A DNA stretch of 64,000 nt from JASMTM01 sp046483075. GTDB taxonomy: Bacteria > Thermotogota > Thermotogae > Petrotogales > Kosmotogaceae. The stretch lies in assembly GCA_046483075.1 (NCBI GenBank), contig JAWODV010000073.1, forward strand, positions 36,086-100,085, in the 5' to 3' direction. How positions within the stretch are numbered: the stretch's first letter is position 1; the number at the start of each line of letters is the position of its first letter. Positions 42,935 through 51,704 of the stretch are shown here, piece by piece. The notes under the pieces were generated by a model. The model had not been told where the DNA came from. It made no database searches and was given only the letters and a program-made list of their open reading frames with translations. The position numbers and the translations under genes are program-made.

Positions 42935-44224
42935 TCAGTATACTTCGTTGTATTCTTTTATTGCTTCAGTTGCACCATTTTCTGCCCATTCAATAGCTTC
43001 AGCTGGTGAAATTTCTCCCTCAAACATATTTTCAAGAGCCTGTTCAACTCTGGTTCTAATTTCAGGATAAGCTCCTATTATTGCGCCACGAGCTGCATAA
43101 TTCTGTTCTGAAAGAACCAGCTGCATTAATGCTGTTAAGTGATCGGGGAATTCTCTATAATAACCTGAGAATATCAGATTTTCGACAGCATCCTTTTTCA
43201 CAGGAAAGTATCCTGTAGCTTTGTGCCAGTCAATTTGTTGTTCAGTATCAGCCATCCATTTAACAAATTCCCATGCAGCCTGTATTTCTTCTTCAGGATG
43301 TCCGTCAATAATCCATAGACTTCCACCGCCTATAACTGCTCCACCTGCAGGTGCGCCTTCAGGAACTGGAAGGAATGCTGTGCCAAATTCAAAGTCTCCT
43401 TCCTCCATGAATAGCGCGACGTCAGATGTTGAAGACATAATCATTGCTGCTTTCTGAGATATAAACAACTGTCTAGCAGCTGTCCAATCTTCAACTTTTG
43501 TCTTTATCATTGTTCCATTTTCGTACATTTCATTTAACCATGTGAAAATCCTTAAACCAGCTTCATTATCAAACACAGCTTCTGTTGGTCTGCCAGTTCT
43601 TCCATTGTCGTTATTACACATAAGAGCTGATTGAGCAGCCATTAGCTGTTCAAAGAACCAGGAATGGAGATTGAATCCAAAACCTACCACATTTCCATCA
43701 TAAAATTGAGTAATCTTTTTACAGGCATCTTTAAATTCCGCAAACGTTCTTGGTGGGCTATCAGGATCTAAACCGACTTCTTCAAACAAGGTTTTGTTGT
43801 AGTAAAGTATCGCATTAGAAGAATTAAAAGGCATTGAATAGAGTACATCATTTACTCTGTAATAATTCAAAACCTGTGGTAAAAATTTGCCAAGGTCAGC
43901 GTCCGGATCACTTTCAATTAATTCACCCATTGGAACAGCAATACCACCATCGATCATTATCTGAGTGCCAACATCAAAAATCTGTACAACATGGGGTTGG
44001 TTACCACCCTGAACAGCAGCAATCAATTTGTTCAAGGTATCTCTATAGCTTCCTGTGTACTGCACTTCTACAGTAATGTCCGGGTTTAACTCATTAAATT
44101 CTGCTGCCTTTTCATTAAACCAGTCAATTCGCCAACCACCCATAGCATGCCAGAATTGAACGGTTTGCGAAAAGCCAAATGCAGCAAATGCTACTAATAA
44201 GAAAACGAGCAAAAACTTTTTCAC
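42935..44224 (-). CDS. ABC transporter substrate-binding protein, UgpB-like
   Basis: Exported solute-binding protein, 429 residues, signal peptide at about 1-18 (KKFLLVFLLVAFAAFGFS). The mature N terminus TVQFWHAMGGWRIDWFNEKA and the VVQIFDVGTQIMIDGG block resemble UgpB-type proteins, and GGAVIGGGSLWI matches their binding-site loop. The ligand could be sn-glycerol-3-phosphate, a glycerophosphodiester or a sugar. GTG 44224 is used because AAGGAGGTG lies just upstream; the frame stays open 63 bp further without a site. A promoter and terminator-like hairpin precede it. Confidence 0.9.
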   Translation of the reverse strand: MKKFLLVFLLVAFAAFGFSQTVQFWHAMGGWRIDWFNEKAAEFNELNPDITVEVQYTGSYRDTLNKLIAAVQGGNQPHVVQIFDVGTQIMIDGGIAVPMGELIESDPDADLGKFLPQVLNYYRVNDVLYSMPFNSSNAILYYNKTLFEEVGLDPDSPPRTFAEFKDACKKITQFYDGNVVGFGFNLHSWFFEQLMAAQSALMCNNDNGRTGRPTEAVFDNEAGLRIFTWLNEMYENGTMIKTKVEDWTAARQLFISQKAAMIMSSTSDVALFMEEGDFEFGTAFLPVPEGAPAGGAVIGGGSLWIIDGHPEEEIQAAWEFVKWMADTEQQIDWHKATGYFPVKKDAVENLIFSGYYREFPDHLTALMQLVLSEQNYAARGAIIGAYPEIRTRVEQALENMFEGEISPAEAIEWAENGATEAIKEYNEVY

Positions 44225-44274
44225 ACAAAACACCTCCTTAGGGATATACATATAAATACCTAACAATGAATTAA

Positions 44275-44302
44275 AAAACCACCACATTATTGCGGTGGTT
44301 TT
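44275..44302 (-). terminator. leader or readthrough terminator upstream of the UgpB-like gene
   Basis: AAAACCACC (44275-44283) pairs with GGTGGTTTT (44294-44302). On the minus strand it ends in TTTTTT. It lies between a promoter at 44332-44361 and the binding-protein start. Confidence 0.7.
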
Positions 44303-44331
44303 CTCTTATTCTCTACCACACAACAATAATT

Positions 44332-44361
44332 ATTATATACCTAACGGTTATCCAAAACCAA
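44332..44361 (-). promoter_or_regulatory. promoter of the UgpB-like operon
   Basis: On the minus strand TTGGTT, 18-bp spacer, TATAAT. A TTAGGTAT sequence occurs once just inside the spacer and again 40 nt before the start codon. Confidence 0.55.
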
Positions 44362-44581
44362 GAAAGGACAGCAGCCATTAATGGCGATTATCCGCAACAC
44401 GGTATGTTGAATCCTAATTATGTCAGCTTAGCGGTTCAATAAAACGAATACTAAAATTAAATGCTAAAATTATAAGAAACCTACATTCACTTTAGAAAGG
44501 TGTCTCCCAAAAGCTTTACTAAATCATGGGAAATAATGAAAAATAACCAAGCATATTATTATTTCATGCACGATTTTGCTT
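44362..44581. other. intergenic stretch, nothing recognised
   Basis: AT-rich sequence between the ABC operon promoter and the 3' end of the prenyltransferase-fold gene. No gene, tRNA or strong hairpin is visible. Confidence 0.4.
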
Positions 44582-45517
44582 TCACAATATAGAAACTTGA
44601 TCTAATCTTTCGAAATCATTCAAAATCTTCAAAGCTTTTAAAGTAAGTATTCCCTGCCATTCTTTATATGCAGACTTCATATCATCTGTGTAAAAGCTTT
44701 GTCCCCATGGTGGCTCAATTTTGCCCTCTTCTTCAAGCAAGTTAATTATGAAATCAAGGTTTTCATTTATCTTATTGTCCGGAATTGAAAATCTTTGTTT
44801 TTCTGGTGACTCAACAATGTCAAGGGGTTTTGGAACATATTCGTACCATCGCGATGAATCATAGACTATAACCTGTTCAATCGCTCTAGATAATTGTTCT
44901 GTTATCTTATTCTTTCTTTCTCCGGACAGAACTTCATATAATTTTATATAACAATAAACTTCATTCTCAGAATTGAACTCTTTTTTATTTATTAACCTCT
45001 TTAATGAGTAATCAATTAAATCCTCTACATTGAGCTTGCTTGCATATTGATAATATTTGTAAACATAGGCAACAATTTCGGCAGTTGGATTCCCCCAGTT
45101 TTCATCAATAACAGTCTTCCCTCTTTCTTCATCGAAATGCCACCAGGGTGCATGTGGATAATCATTAACCCTACGATCAAGAGCGAACCAACCATCACGA
45201 TCTTCATTGAAGCTGGCTTCAAAATACTTGATAGCAGCCTCTATCATTTTCCTGGCTCTTCTATTTTTATCGAATTCCATTAAATGTCTGACTCCTACGG
45301 AAGTACTAATCGGTGAAGAGAAGGGCATTCTTATATCCGGCTCAATAGCGTTTCCAAAACCTCCATCGTCATTTTGAAATTGTCCCAGCTCATTTAATAC
45401 ACTTTTTTCATTGCCTCCAAAAAAAAGGTATTTCAGATAACTTTTTTCAAGTGGTCTTGCATTCCTTCTGATAAATTCAATAGATTTGTAAAAAGCACCT
45501 TTACCTAAGTATTTCAT
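44582..45517 (-). CDS. prenyltransferase/terpenoid-cyclase-fold protein of unknown function
   Basis: A 311-residue protein with alpha/alpha-barrel repeat features of the squalene-cyclase/prenyltransferase superfamily. LGQFQNDDGGFGNAIEPD near the N terminus is a QW-like repeat, DGWFALDRR a second, and GKIEPPWGQSFYTDD a late one; WxxxLTLKAL at the end matches the repeat helix. The DxDD motif of class II cyclases is not seen, so catalysis is doubtful. ATG 45517 has AGGAGGGA 4-5 nt upstream; the frame is open 42 bp earlier without a site. It diverges from the VIT/VWA gene. No signal peptide is present. Confidence 0.75.
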   Translation of the reverse strand: MKYLGKGAFYKSIEFIRRNARPLEKSYLKYLFFGGNEKSVLNELGQFQNDDGGFGNAIEPDIRMPFSSPISTSVGVRHLMEFDKNRRARKMIEAAIKYFEASFNEDRDGWFALDRRVNDYPHAPWWHFDEERGKTVIDENWGNPTAEIVAYVYKYYQYASKLNVEDLIDYSLKRLINKKEFNSENEVYCYIKLYEVLSGERKNKITEQLSRAIEQVIVYDSSRWYEYVPKPLDIVESPEKQRFSIPDNKINENLDFIINLLEEEGKIEPPWGQSFYTDDMKSAYKEWQGILTLKALKILNDFERLDQVSIL

Positions 45518-45645
45518 ATTATCCCTCCTGAATATGCGATCTTTTTTATAATAATACACCTCTTAAAAAATGAACGTATTATGGTAATGTGATGTCAAAA
45601 TTTCGTAACAAAAATCATTGACCTCAAGTTGAGAGGAGAATGAAT

Positions 45646-47772
45646 ATGAAAAGATATTTAACTGTATTATTTATGTTAATTATTGCTCTGTTTGTATTTT
45701 CTGATGGAGTATTGATTCCACCCCCAGGATTTTTCCAGGCAGCAACAGACTACAAGCCCCGTTTTATTATGAACCATCATTATGTAAAAATTGAAATTGA
45801 CGGGAGTATAGCGAAAATTACCATCGAGGAAGAATTTGAGAATCCTTATGATTACCCACTCGAAGCCATATATCTGTTTCCCGTACCACCAAATGCAATA
45901 ATAAATAATTTCTTAATGAAGATGGGAGATGAGGTATTAGAGGGCGAAGTTTTGCCAGCGGATGAAGCCAGAAAAATATATCAGGATATAGTAGCCAATT
46001 TGAATGATCCCGCTTTACTTGAATACGCAAATGACAGACTGATTAAATTGAGTGTATACCCCTTCGAACCTCATGAAACTCGGACTTTCGTGGTGGAATA
46101 CATTCAGAATCTAGAAATTGACAATGAAGCATATACCCTTGAATATCCATTAAAGATTGAAAACCAACTACTAGAACCAATAAAAAATATCAGAATTAAA
46201 ATCATTGACAGAAATAATGAAATAGTAGATGTCTTTTCACCCACACACAATCTAGAAAAAATGGTATCCAACGCCTCTGAATGGCAATTTGAAGAAACAA
46301 ACTATTCTCCAAACAGCGACTTAAAACTGATCATTACCCCGCTAGAAGATGAAATTTCTTCTTCATCTCTTTCTTATTGGGATGACGATGAAGAACAGGG
46401 CTACTTCTTACTTAATCTTATTCCAAGAATGATAGAGAACGAATACATACCAAAAGATATTGTCTTCGTGCTGGATACGTCCGGCTCAATGACCGGTGAT
46501 AAGATAGAACAGGCAAAGAATGCTCTGATTAAATTATTAAACAAGCTGAGAAAAGAAGACAGATTTTCTATGGTCCTTTTTGACAGCGAGATCAACGAAA
46601 TAACCTCAGGTTTGCGGACTGCAAATGAGGCAGAAACATATTTTAAACTCATTGAGGATATTAATGCGGGAGGTTTAACTAACATAAATGATGCACTTTT
46701 AAAATCAGTAGAAATACTTTCAGATGTCTCAGAAAAAAGATTCAAAACTATCTTATTCCTGACAGACGGTGAACCAACTGAAGGAGAACAAGAACCAAAC
46801 AATATTATCAGAAATGTTAAGGAAGCCATTGGTAATGAATCAATTCACGTGTTTGTGTTTGGAGTGGGGTACGATGTTAATACCACCTTGCTCGATAGAC
46901 TGGCTGGAGAACCTTCAAAGGTTCAATATGTTGAACCGGGAGAATATATCGACAAAAAAGTCTCCGCCCTTTTCACCAAAATTGAGACGCCCGCTCTAAG
47001 TGATGTAAACATTGAACTAATAGGTGCGGGAATCGATAAAATTGTTCCAGAAAATATTTCCACTTTGTTTGCTAATACAGCACTACGAATAAATGGAATA
47101 TTTAAAGAACCAGGACAGTTAAAGATACACATTACAGGTAAAAGGGGAGGGAAAGTGTATACCTACGCCTATAATTTTGATTTGACAAAAAATTATTCAC
47201 ATAATTTTGTGCCTGTATTGTGGGCACAAAAGAGAATAGCACAACTTGCAGATAGATACAGATATGGTGATTTAACTGAAGCACAAAGAAAAGAAATTGA
47301 AGAAGAAATAATCTCGCTTTCAAGGAAGTATAATATTATAAACGAATTCACATCATATCTGATAGCACCTGATCGACATACTGAAGGTAGCATTACCGTA
47401 CCCGGACTGTCTTATGCAACAAAAGCGTCTCCTGACAAAACCTCTCAGGTAAAAAGCTCAAAGGCAGTATCTGAGATGACACAGGACCAGATTCAGACAA
47501 ACCAAACTGACTATGTATTCATTGATGACAAGCTTTTCATAGAAGACGAATCAGGTGTCTGGTATCAAGAAGGCTATGAAGATTCAGAAAATGATGAGAT
47601 TGCCATAAAGGCTTTTAGCGAAATTTATTTCTATCTCATGAATGAAGTGAAGTGGATTAATGATTTATTCCTGCTAGGTGACGAAATCAGATTCATTTAT
47701 AAAGACTATAAAATATCTGTATCAGAACAGGGACTGGAAGAAATCTCAGCTCTACCTGATGAATTGAAGTAA
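45646..47772 (+). CDS. exported VIT and von Willebrand factor A domain protein
   Basis: A 708-residue exported protein: signal peptide (about 1-19), VIT domain (about 25-160, with YLFPVPPNAIINNF and GEVLPADEARKIYQDI), and VWA domain (about 268-440) with a complete MIDAS start DTSGS (D277, S279, S281) plus FLTDGEPTEGE. A beta region (about 440-570) follows, then a helical segment AQKRIAQLADRYRYGDLTEA typical of VIT/VWA proteins. No C-terminal membrane helix is seen. The likely role is metal-dependent adhesion at the cell surface. ATG 45646 sits 7 nt after AGGAG; the in-frame ATG at 45640 is too close. Confidence 0.88.
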   Translation: MKRYLTVLFMLIIALFVFSDGVLIPPPGFFQAATDYKPRFIMNHHYVKIEIDGSIAKITIEEEFENPYDYPLEAIYLFPVPPNAIINNFLMKMGDEVLEGEVLPADEARKIYQDIVANLNDPALLEYANDRLIKLSVYPFEPHETRTFVVEYIQNLEIDNEAYTLEYPLKIENQLLEPIKNIRIKIIDRNNEIVDVFSPTHNLEKMVSNASEWQFEETNYSPNSDLKLIITPLEDEISSSSLSYWDDDEEQGYFLLNLIPRMIENEYIPKDIVFVLDTSGSMTGDKIEQAKNALIKLLNKLRKEDRFSMVLFDSEINEITSGLRTANEAETYFKLIEDINAGGLTNINDALLKSVEILSDVSEKRFKTILFLTDGEPTEGEQEPNNIIRNVKEAIGNESIHVFVFGVGYDVNTTLLDRLAGEPSKVQYVEPGEYIDKKVSALFTKIETPALSDVNIELIGAGIDKIVPENISTLFANTALRINGIFKEPGQLKIHITGKRGGKVYTYAYNFDLTKNYSHNFVPVLWAQKRIAQLADRYRYGDLTEAQRKEIEEEIISLSRKYNIINEFTSYLIAPDRHTEGSITVPGLSYATKASPDKTSQVKSSKAVSEMTQDQIQTNQTDYVFIDDKLFIEDESGVWYQEGYEDSENDEIAIKAFSEIYFYLMNEVKWINDLFLLGDEIRFIYKDYKISVSEQGLEEISALPDELK

Positions 47773-47836
47773 CGGACAGTTCCATAATACTGAATGTGTT
47801 AATGTCTTCATTGCCATTGTTCACTAAAATTTATGT

Positions 47837-47851
47837 CTAATGCAATTAGAT
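47837..47851. promoter_or_regulatory. small palindrome upstream of the DUF6544 gene
   Basis: TCTAAT-GCA-ATTAGA, a perfect 6+6 inverted repeat in the 135-bp gap, 57 bp before the next start. It could be an operator; no other evidence. Confidence 0.3.
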
Positions 47852-47907
47852 ACTGACAGTGCGATTCAAATGACATTCTTATAAATGTATTTAAGGAGTG
47901 TTTGACT

Positions 47908-48762
47908 TTGTTTCTATTTATAAAAATCATAATCATTATTATGGTTATTATTGCTATTACTGCTGGAATAATATACACAGCTAACAGGTTTTTTAATAAA
48001 CGTGTAGACGAAGAAATCAGAGAGTTATTTAAAAATGTATCAAGTACAGTTAAAAAGACAATTACCCGGTCAGACCTTGAAGACCTTCCTGCACCCGTAA
48101 AAAAATGGTTGGAATTTGCCGGAGTGGTTGGTAAAGAAAAAATTTCTTTAGTAAGGTTGAAGCAAAAAGCTGAAATGAAACTTGAAAAAGAAAAAACCTG
48201 GATGCCCGTTGAAGCTGAACAATACTTTACTGTCAATCCTCCAGGCTTTATATGGAAAGCAAAGATCAAAGCAGCTCCATTTTTCCATATTGTGGGGAGA
48301 GATAAATACTTCAATGGGAAAGGTAATATGCAAATAAAAATCCTTTCTCTATTCACAGTAGCAGATTCCAGCGGCAAAGAGATGGATCAGGGCACTTTAC
48401 TGCGTTATCTTGCAGAGACAGTATGGTTTCCTTCAGCAGTTCTAAGTGATTATATTAGGTGGGAAGAAGTCGATAATAAAACAGCAAAAGCAACAATGAA
48501 TTTTGAAGGCACAACAGCTACAGGAATCTTTTACTTTAGCGATGAAGGATACGTTATGAATTTTGAAGCTGAGCGCTATAAAGAAACCGATGAAGAGTAT
48601 TCGCTTGAGACCTGGTCCGTGGACATGAACGAATATAAAAATATGGATGGTTTCATGATACCGTCAAAGGGTGAAGTGACCTGGAAGCTCAATGACGGTG
48701 ATTTCACCTGGTACAGTTTTGAAATAGTGGATATTGAATACGGCAAAACTGAACCATATTGA
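47908..48762 (+). CDS. DUF6544-like membrane-anchored protein
   Basis: A protein of about 284 residues with one very hydrophobic N-terminal segment (about 3-22), then a soluble domain. The LPAPVKKWLEFAGVVGKE block near residue 60, and the ending with FEIVDIEYG, resemble DUF6544 (formerly DUF6920) proteins of unknown function. YFNGKGNMQIKILSLFTVA and WFPSAVLSDYIRWEEVD fit the same family, whose fold recalls lipoprotein carriers. The start is a TTG; 47908 is 9 nt after AGGAG, while the TTG at 47902 is only 3 nt away. It has its own terminator. Confidence 0.78.
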   Translation: MFLFIKIIIIIMVIIAITAGIIYTANRFFNKRVDEEIRELFKNVSSTVKKTITRSDLEDLPAPVKKWLEFAGVVGKEKISLVRLKQKAEMKLEKEKTWMPVEAEQYFTVNPPGFIWKAKIKAAPFFHIVGRDKYFNGKGNMQIKILSLFTVADSSGKEMDQGTLLRYLAETVWFPSAVLSDYIRWEEVDNKTAKATMNFEGTTATGIFYFSDEGYVMNFEAERYKETDEEYSLETWSVDMNEYKNMDGFMIPSKGEVTWKLNDGDFTWYSFEIVDIEYGKTEPY

Positions 48763-48777
48763 ATATCTCCTAAAATG

Positions 48778-48806
48778 AAAAGCCAGCTATGATGCTGGCT
48801 TTTTTA
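48778..48806 (+). terminator. terminator after the DUF6544-like gene
   Basis: AAAAGCCAGC-TATGAT-GCTGGCTTTT hairpin followed by T residues. Confidence 0.93.
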
Positions 48807-48816
48807 CTAAATAGGG

Positions 48817-48900
48817 TTTTAGGTTAGTTCAAAAACAAAATCGATGTTAGATGCTGGATGTTGGATTTTAGGCTAGATCAAAAAACAAGAGCGATGTTAG
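48817..48900. repeat. imperfect tandem repeat beside the four-helix-bundle gene
   Basis: Two copies with a period of 49 bp: 48817-48850 and 48866-48900, both of form TTTTAGGYTAGWTCAAAAA followed by a short purine-rich piece and CGATGTTAG. The linker GATGCTGGATGTTGGA is itself made of similar short units. Confidence 0.75.
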
Positions 48901-48913
48901 GTATTGGGTGAAA
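48897..48913 (+). repeat. left inverted repeat flanking the four-helix-bundle gene
   Basis: TTAGGTATTGGGTGAAA. It matches the reverse complement of 49323-49339 at 15 of 17 positions, so the two copies face each other across the gene. Confidence 0.7.
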
Positions 48914-48933
48914 TTAATCAAAACAAAATACAG

Positions 48934-49302
48934 TTACTGTTTACTTGCTGAATGCTTTTTAATTGCTGCGATGAGTCTGTGGAGCATTTTTAGTGTTAAT
49001 TCACAATGTTGGTTTACTACAACTTTTCTGTTATGTTCCAAAAAGTTCAGTCTATTTGCTATTTCTAGCTGTGTCATTAACTCTAACAATGACCCTTTAG
49101 CTAGGTGCAAAAAATGCAAATATTCCTTTTCATGTGCTCTACCATTTCCTTCAGCTATATTAGAAGGAACTGACACTGCTGCTCTACACATCTGTGATGT
49201 TAAACCATATAATTTGTTTTGAGGAAAATCTTCAGTTATTTTGTAAATATCTGTTACCAAATCTATACTTGTTTGCCATACTTTGAGTTCTTTATATGAC
49301 AT
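48934..49302 (-). CDS. four-helix-bundle protein (S23/IVS-encoded family)
   Basis: A 122-residue all-helical protein of the TIGR02436/S23 family. Family marks are YKELKVWQTSIDLV at the N terminus, FPQNKLYGLTSQMCRAAVSV, and IAEGNGRAHEKEYLHFLHLA followed by LLELMTQLEIA. Relatives are encoded inside intervening sequences of 23S rRNA genes in Leptospira and others, and also at scattered loci; their function is unknown. The ATG at 49302 begins the conserved domain; a GTG start at 49335 would fall in the flanking inverted repeat. The gene is enclosed by inverted repeats and a tandem repeat. Confidence 0.9.
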   Translation of the reverse strand: MSYKELKVWQTSIDLVTDIYKITEDFPQNKLYGLTSQMCRAAVSVPSNIAEGNGRAHEKEYLHFLHLAKGSLLELMTQLEIANRLNFLEHNRKVVVNQHCELTLKMLHRLIAAIKKHSASKQ

Positions 49303-49322
49303 AACGCTTTTTTCCTTTCCTT

Positions 49323-49339
49323 TTTCACCCAACACCCAA
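49323..49339 (-). repeat. right inverted repeat flanking the four-helix-bundle gene
   Basis: On the minus strand TTGGGTGTTGGGTGAAA, matching the left copy at 48897-48913 with two differences. Together they bracket 409 bp that contain the whole gene. Confidence 0.7.
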
Positions 49340-49389
49340 AAGCCAAAAGCGAATTTTACTTGTTATTTGTATAGTAATTCATGAGTATT

Positions 49390-50298
49390 TCAGCTACTTC
49401 GGGGCGGGTGAATTCTTTTGGGGCATTTTGCTCCGTAGGCTCTTATTCTATTTAATCCTTCCTTCAGAATCTTCGAAGCAAGACCCAAACCCTGATATTC
49501 CACATGAGTTCCGAAAGATTCAAAAACAGCATATTCATTTTCCTGATCAATCCAGACAGTACAGAAAGAAACATAATTGCCATTCGGATCTTTTATAAAT
49601 AAATCGAGATCCTTTCGATAATCCGGTGCCTATTGCATTTCAGTAATCACTGAAGGTGGGCCCCATTCAGAAGGAGAATATCGACCCCCAAAGGAAAGCA
49701 TCTTTGCTTTCCCTCTTTCAAACGGATTATCCTCTTCTTCCACAGACATTAAAGTATATCCTTCCGGTAATCTTACTTTCTGATTTTTTGTTATTTCAAA
49801 TCTCAAGATAGGAATTTTAAATGGTAACTTTCTGTAACCTCTTTTACTGGCAATATTTTCAAGTTCACTATCGCTGTTAATATACTGCTTAACAAAGCCA
49901 GTTCCATCAACTCTGTCAGCCAAATCTTCTTCAATATAGTCAATTATTTCATCATATAAATCGAAGTATTCTGGATGTATTTGAATCCAGGCTTCACCAG
50001 GCTCTTCATTCTCAGAATGAGCCACAACAACTATTTTTCCATCTTAATTTTCCCAAATTCTTATTGACTTCTACCAAAAATGCAGTTCATCGCGAAAATT
50101 GTGTTTTGGTCTCGTCGGGACACCAAAATACTGCACATTGTAGTAGTTGTGTGTAGGGATTATTTGAAATCTGCAAAAATTCCATCTATCGATCAACCAG
50201 TTAAAAGGACCATTATAAAGTGCATAACTTTCAATAATTAAATTCCTTATCTGCATATAATCTTTTTCAGCAACATATGATCTTTGCCTGACCTTCAT
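49390..50298 (-). pseudogene. GNAT N-acetyltransferase gene with three in-frame stop codons
   Basis: One uninterrupted frame of 303 codons reads as a two-part GNAT protein but holds three stops: TAG at 50071-50073, TAA at 50044-50046 and TAG at 49630-49632. The pieces join smoothly: an N-terminal part ending RDELHFW, then KSIRIWEN, then DGKIVVVAHSENEEPGEAWI, then APDYRKDLDLFIKDPNGNYV and VEYQGLGLASKILKEG, the acetyl-CoA-binding loop and helix. No frameshift is needed through the acetyl-CoA-binding region. The last residues (after about 49440) look unrelated to GNAT; another frame there reads EFTRPEVAEILMNYY, possibly the remnant of a different gene. Most simply a recent pseudogene. Confidence 0.85.
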
Positions 50299-50372
50299 AA
50301 AAGCATTCTCCAGAATTCAATTATTTGAAAAAAGCACCCTTGATATCTTCATTAAATTACTTCTGTCTATGT

Positions 50373-51704
50373 CTATTCTCCAGTAAAGGAAACACCATCA
50401 ACCAGAATATATGGAAGGTCACCAACAAATGTCTGTTCTGTTTCATTGGATACAGCAACCACATTGTTGAACATCTCAAAAACCTTTGTTCCCATCATGA
50501 CACCGGTAAGAGGGTGTTTTCTTTGACCGCTCTTAACGAACCATCCTCCCTTTACTGTACCTGAAACAATTCCATTAATGGGATTCACATTTCCACTAAA
50601 GCGGTTTATGAATACCCCCTGATCTATTGTTTTTGTTATTTCTTTAAGTGATTTCTGTCCGGGAATCTCAATATTATGCAGTTCTATAGCAGGAAGTTCA
50701 GAAAAATCACCGGATGCGTGACCGGTTGATTCACATTTAAGATGTTTTGCACTGTAATTGTTATGAATAAAGTTCTTTAATACTCCATTTTCAATCAAAA
50801 CCAGTTTTTTTGTGGGCGTCCCTTCCCTGTCAAATGCTGTGGAGTAGGGCGAATTATCAACCAGCGGGTTATCCAAAACTGTTATTTTTTCATTTCCAAC
50901 AGGTTCATCTAATTTATTATGGAAGGGGCTTCTTTTTCTTAAGACATGTTCTCCATTTAACAAAATACTCAACGATTGACCAAACAAAGCTGCTACTACC
51001 TGCGGGCTCAATAGTGCCAAGCCATTAAAGGATTTACATGGATGAGCACCTAGAGCATTTATTACTGAAGAAGCAAATTGAGTAGCTGTGGAGTTAAGTT
51101 TCTCCTCAATCTTTTTCAGATCTGTACTAACACCAAATCTATAATCGAAGGATGAAATATCTTCCCCTTCAATGGCCATTCCAAACAATAGATAGGACAG
51201 CATAGTTTTTTTCTTTTTTGCACTGAGACCCAGTGAATTGCTAATCTCGTCTTCCATTACAGTAAGCTCTACATTTGCCGAATCTAAAGAAATTCTTTCA
51301 TCATAATCTTTGGCTGCCCTGAAAAATGTTCTTGCCAGTTCCATGAGTTCCGGTAGATGAAATGATGCCATTTCTTCTGAATATAGACCTTTGATATCAG
51401 AATAAGTAGAGGGTGAAGTTAGCACATTTCCAATATCTTTTGTTCCAGTTTCTGAAGTTACAGCTGCATCATTTACTATTTGCTCAAGTGATTCATCATT
51501 AAGTACATTTGTCGAAGCGAATCCAAGCTTACCATCTTTGATAACTCTAACTCCAATACCTTCTACTTCATCCTCATGCAATGTCTTGAGCTCATTCTTC
51601 TCAAAAAAGATTCTGACCCGTTTTTTAGAGCGAGAAAAGACCTCCACATCATAGGAGCCTTTTTTATTAATTTTATCGAAAATGGTTTTAATAATATTTT
51701 TCAT
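50373..51704 (-). CDS. TldE/PmbA family metalloprotease subunit
   Basis: Partner subunit of the TldD/TldE heterodimeric zinc metalloprotease that cleaves unfolded or modified peptides. The 443-residue product begins with the family N-terminal domain (YDVEVFSRSKKRVRIFFEK) and has the C-terminal beta domain with STGHASGDFSELPAIELHNI and GIVSGTVKGGWFVKSG. It lacks the HExxxH zinc motif, as expected for TldE. Its ATG overlaps the tldD stop by one base, so the pair is translationally coupled. Confidence 0.93.
   Translation of the reverse strand: MKNIIKTIFDKINKKGSYDVEVFSRSKKRVRIFFEKNELKTLHEDEVEGIGVRVIKDGKLGFASTNVLNDESLEQIVNDAAVTSETGTKDIGNVLTSPSTYSDIKGLYSEEMASFHLPELMELARTFFRAAKDYDERISLDSANVELTVMEDEISNSLGLSAKKKKTMLSYLLFGMAIEGEDISSFDYRFGVSTDLKKIEEKLNSTATQFASSVINALGAHPCKSFNGLALLSPQVVAALFGQSLSILLNGEHVLRKRSPFHNKLDEPVGNEKITVLDNPLVDNSPYSTAFDREGTPTKKLVLIENGVLKNFIHNNYSAKHLKCESTGHASGDFSELPAIELHNIEIPGQKSLKEITKTIDQGVFINRFSGNVNPINGIVSGTVKGGWFVKSGQRKHPLTGVMMGTKVFEMFNNVVAVSNETEQTFVGDLPYILVDGVSFTGE

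Noticed and set aside
47123..47393. Minus-strand frames inside the VIT/VWA gene
   Set aside because: They lie fully inside a well-supported gene and have no ribosome sites or recognisable domains.
48817..48900. Possible CRISPR-like repeat
   Set aside because: Only two imperfect copies with a 49-bp period, no regular spacers, no palindromic repeat and no cas genes.
49630..50073. Programmed stop readthrough or amber recoding in the GNAT gene
   Set aside because: The stops are of two kinds (TAG and TAA), no pyrrolysine or selenocysteine machinery or stem-loop is seen, and TGA is used normally elsewhere.
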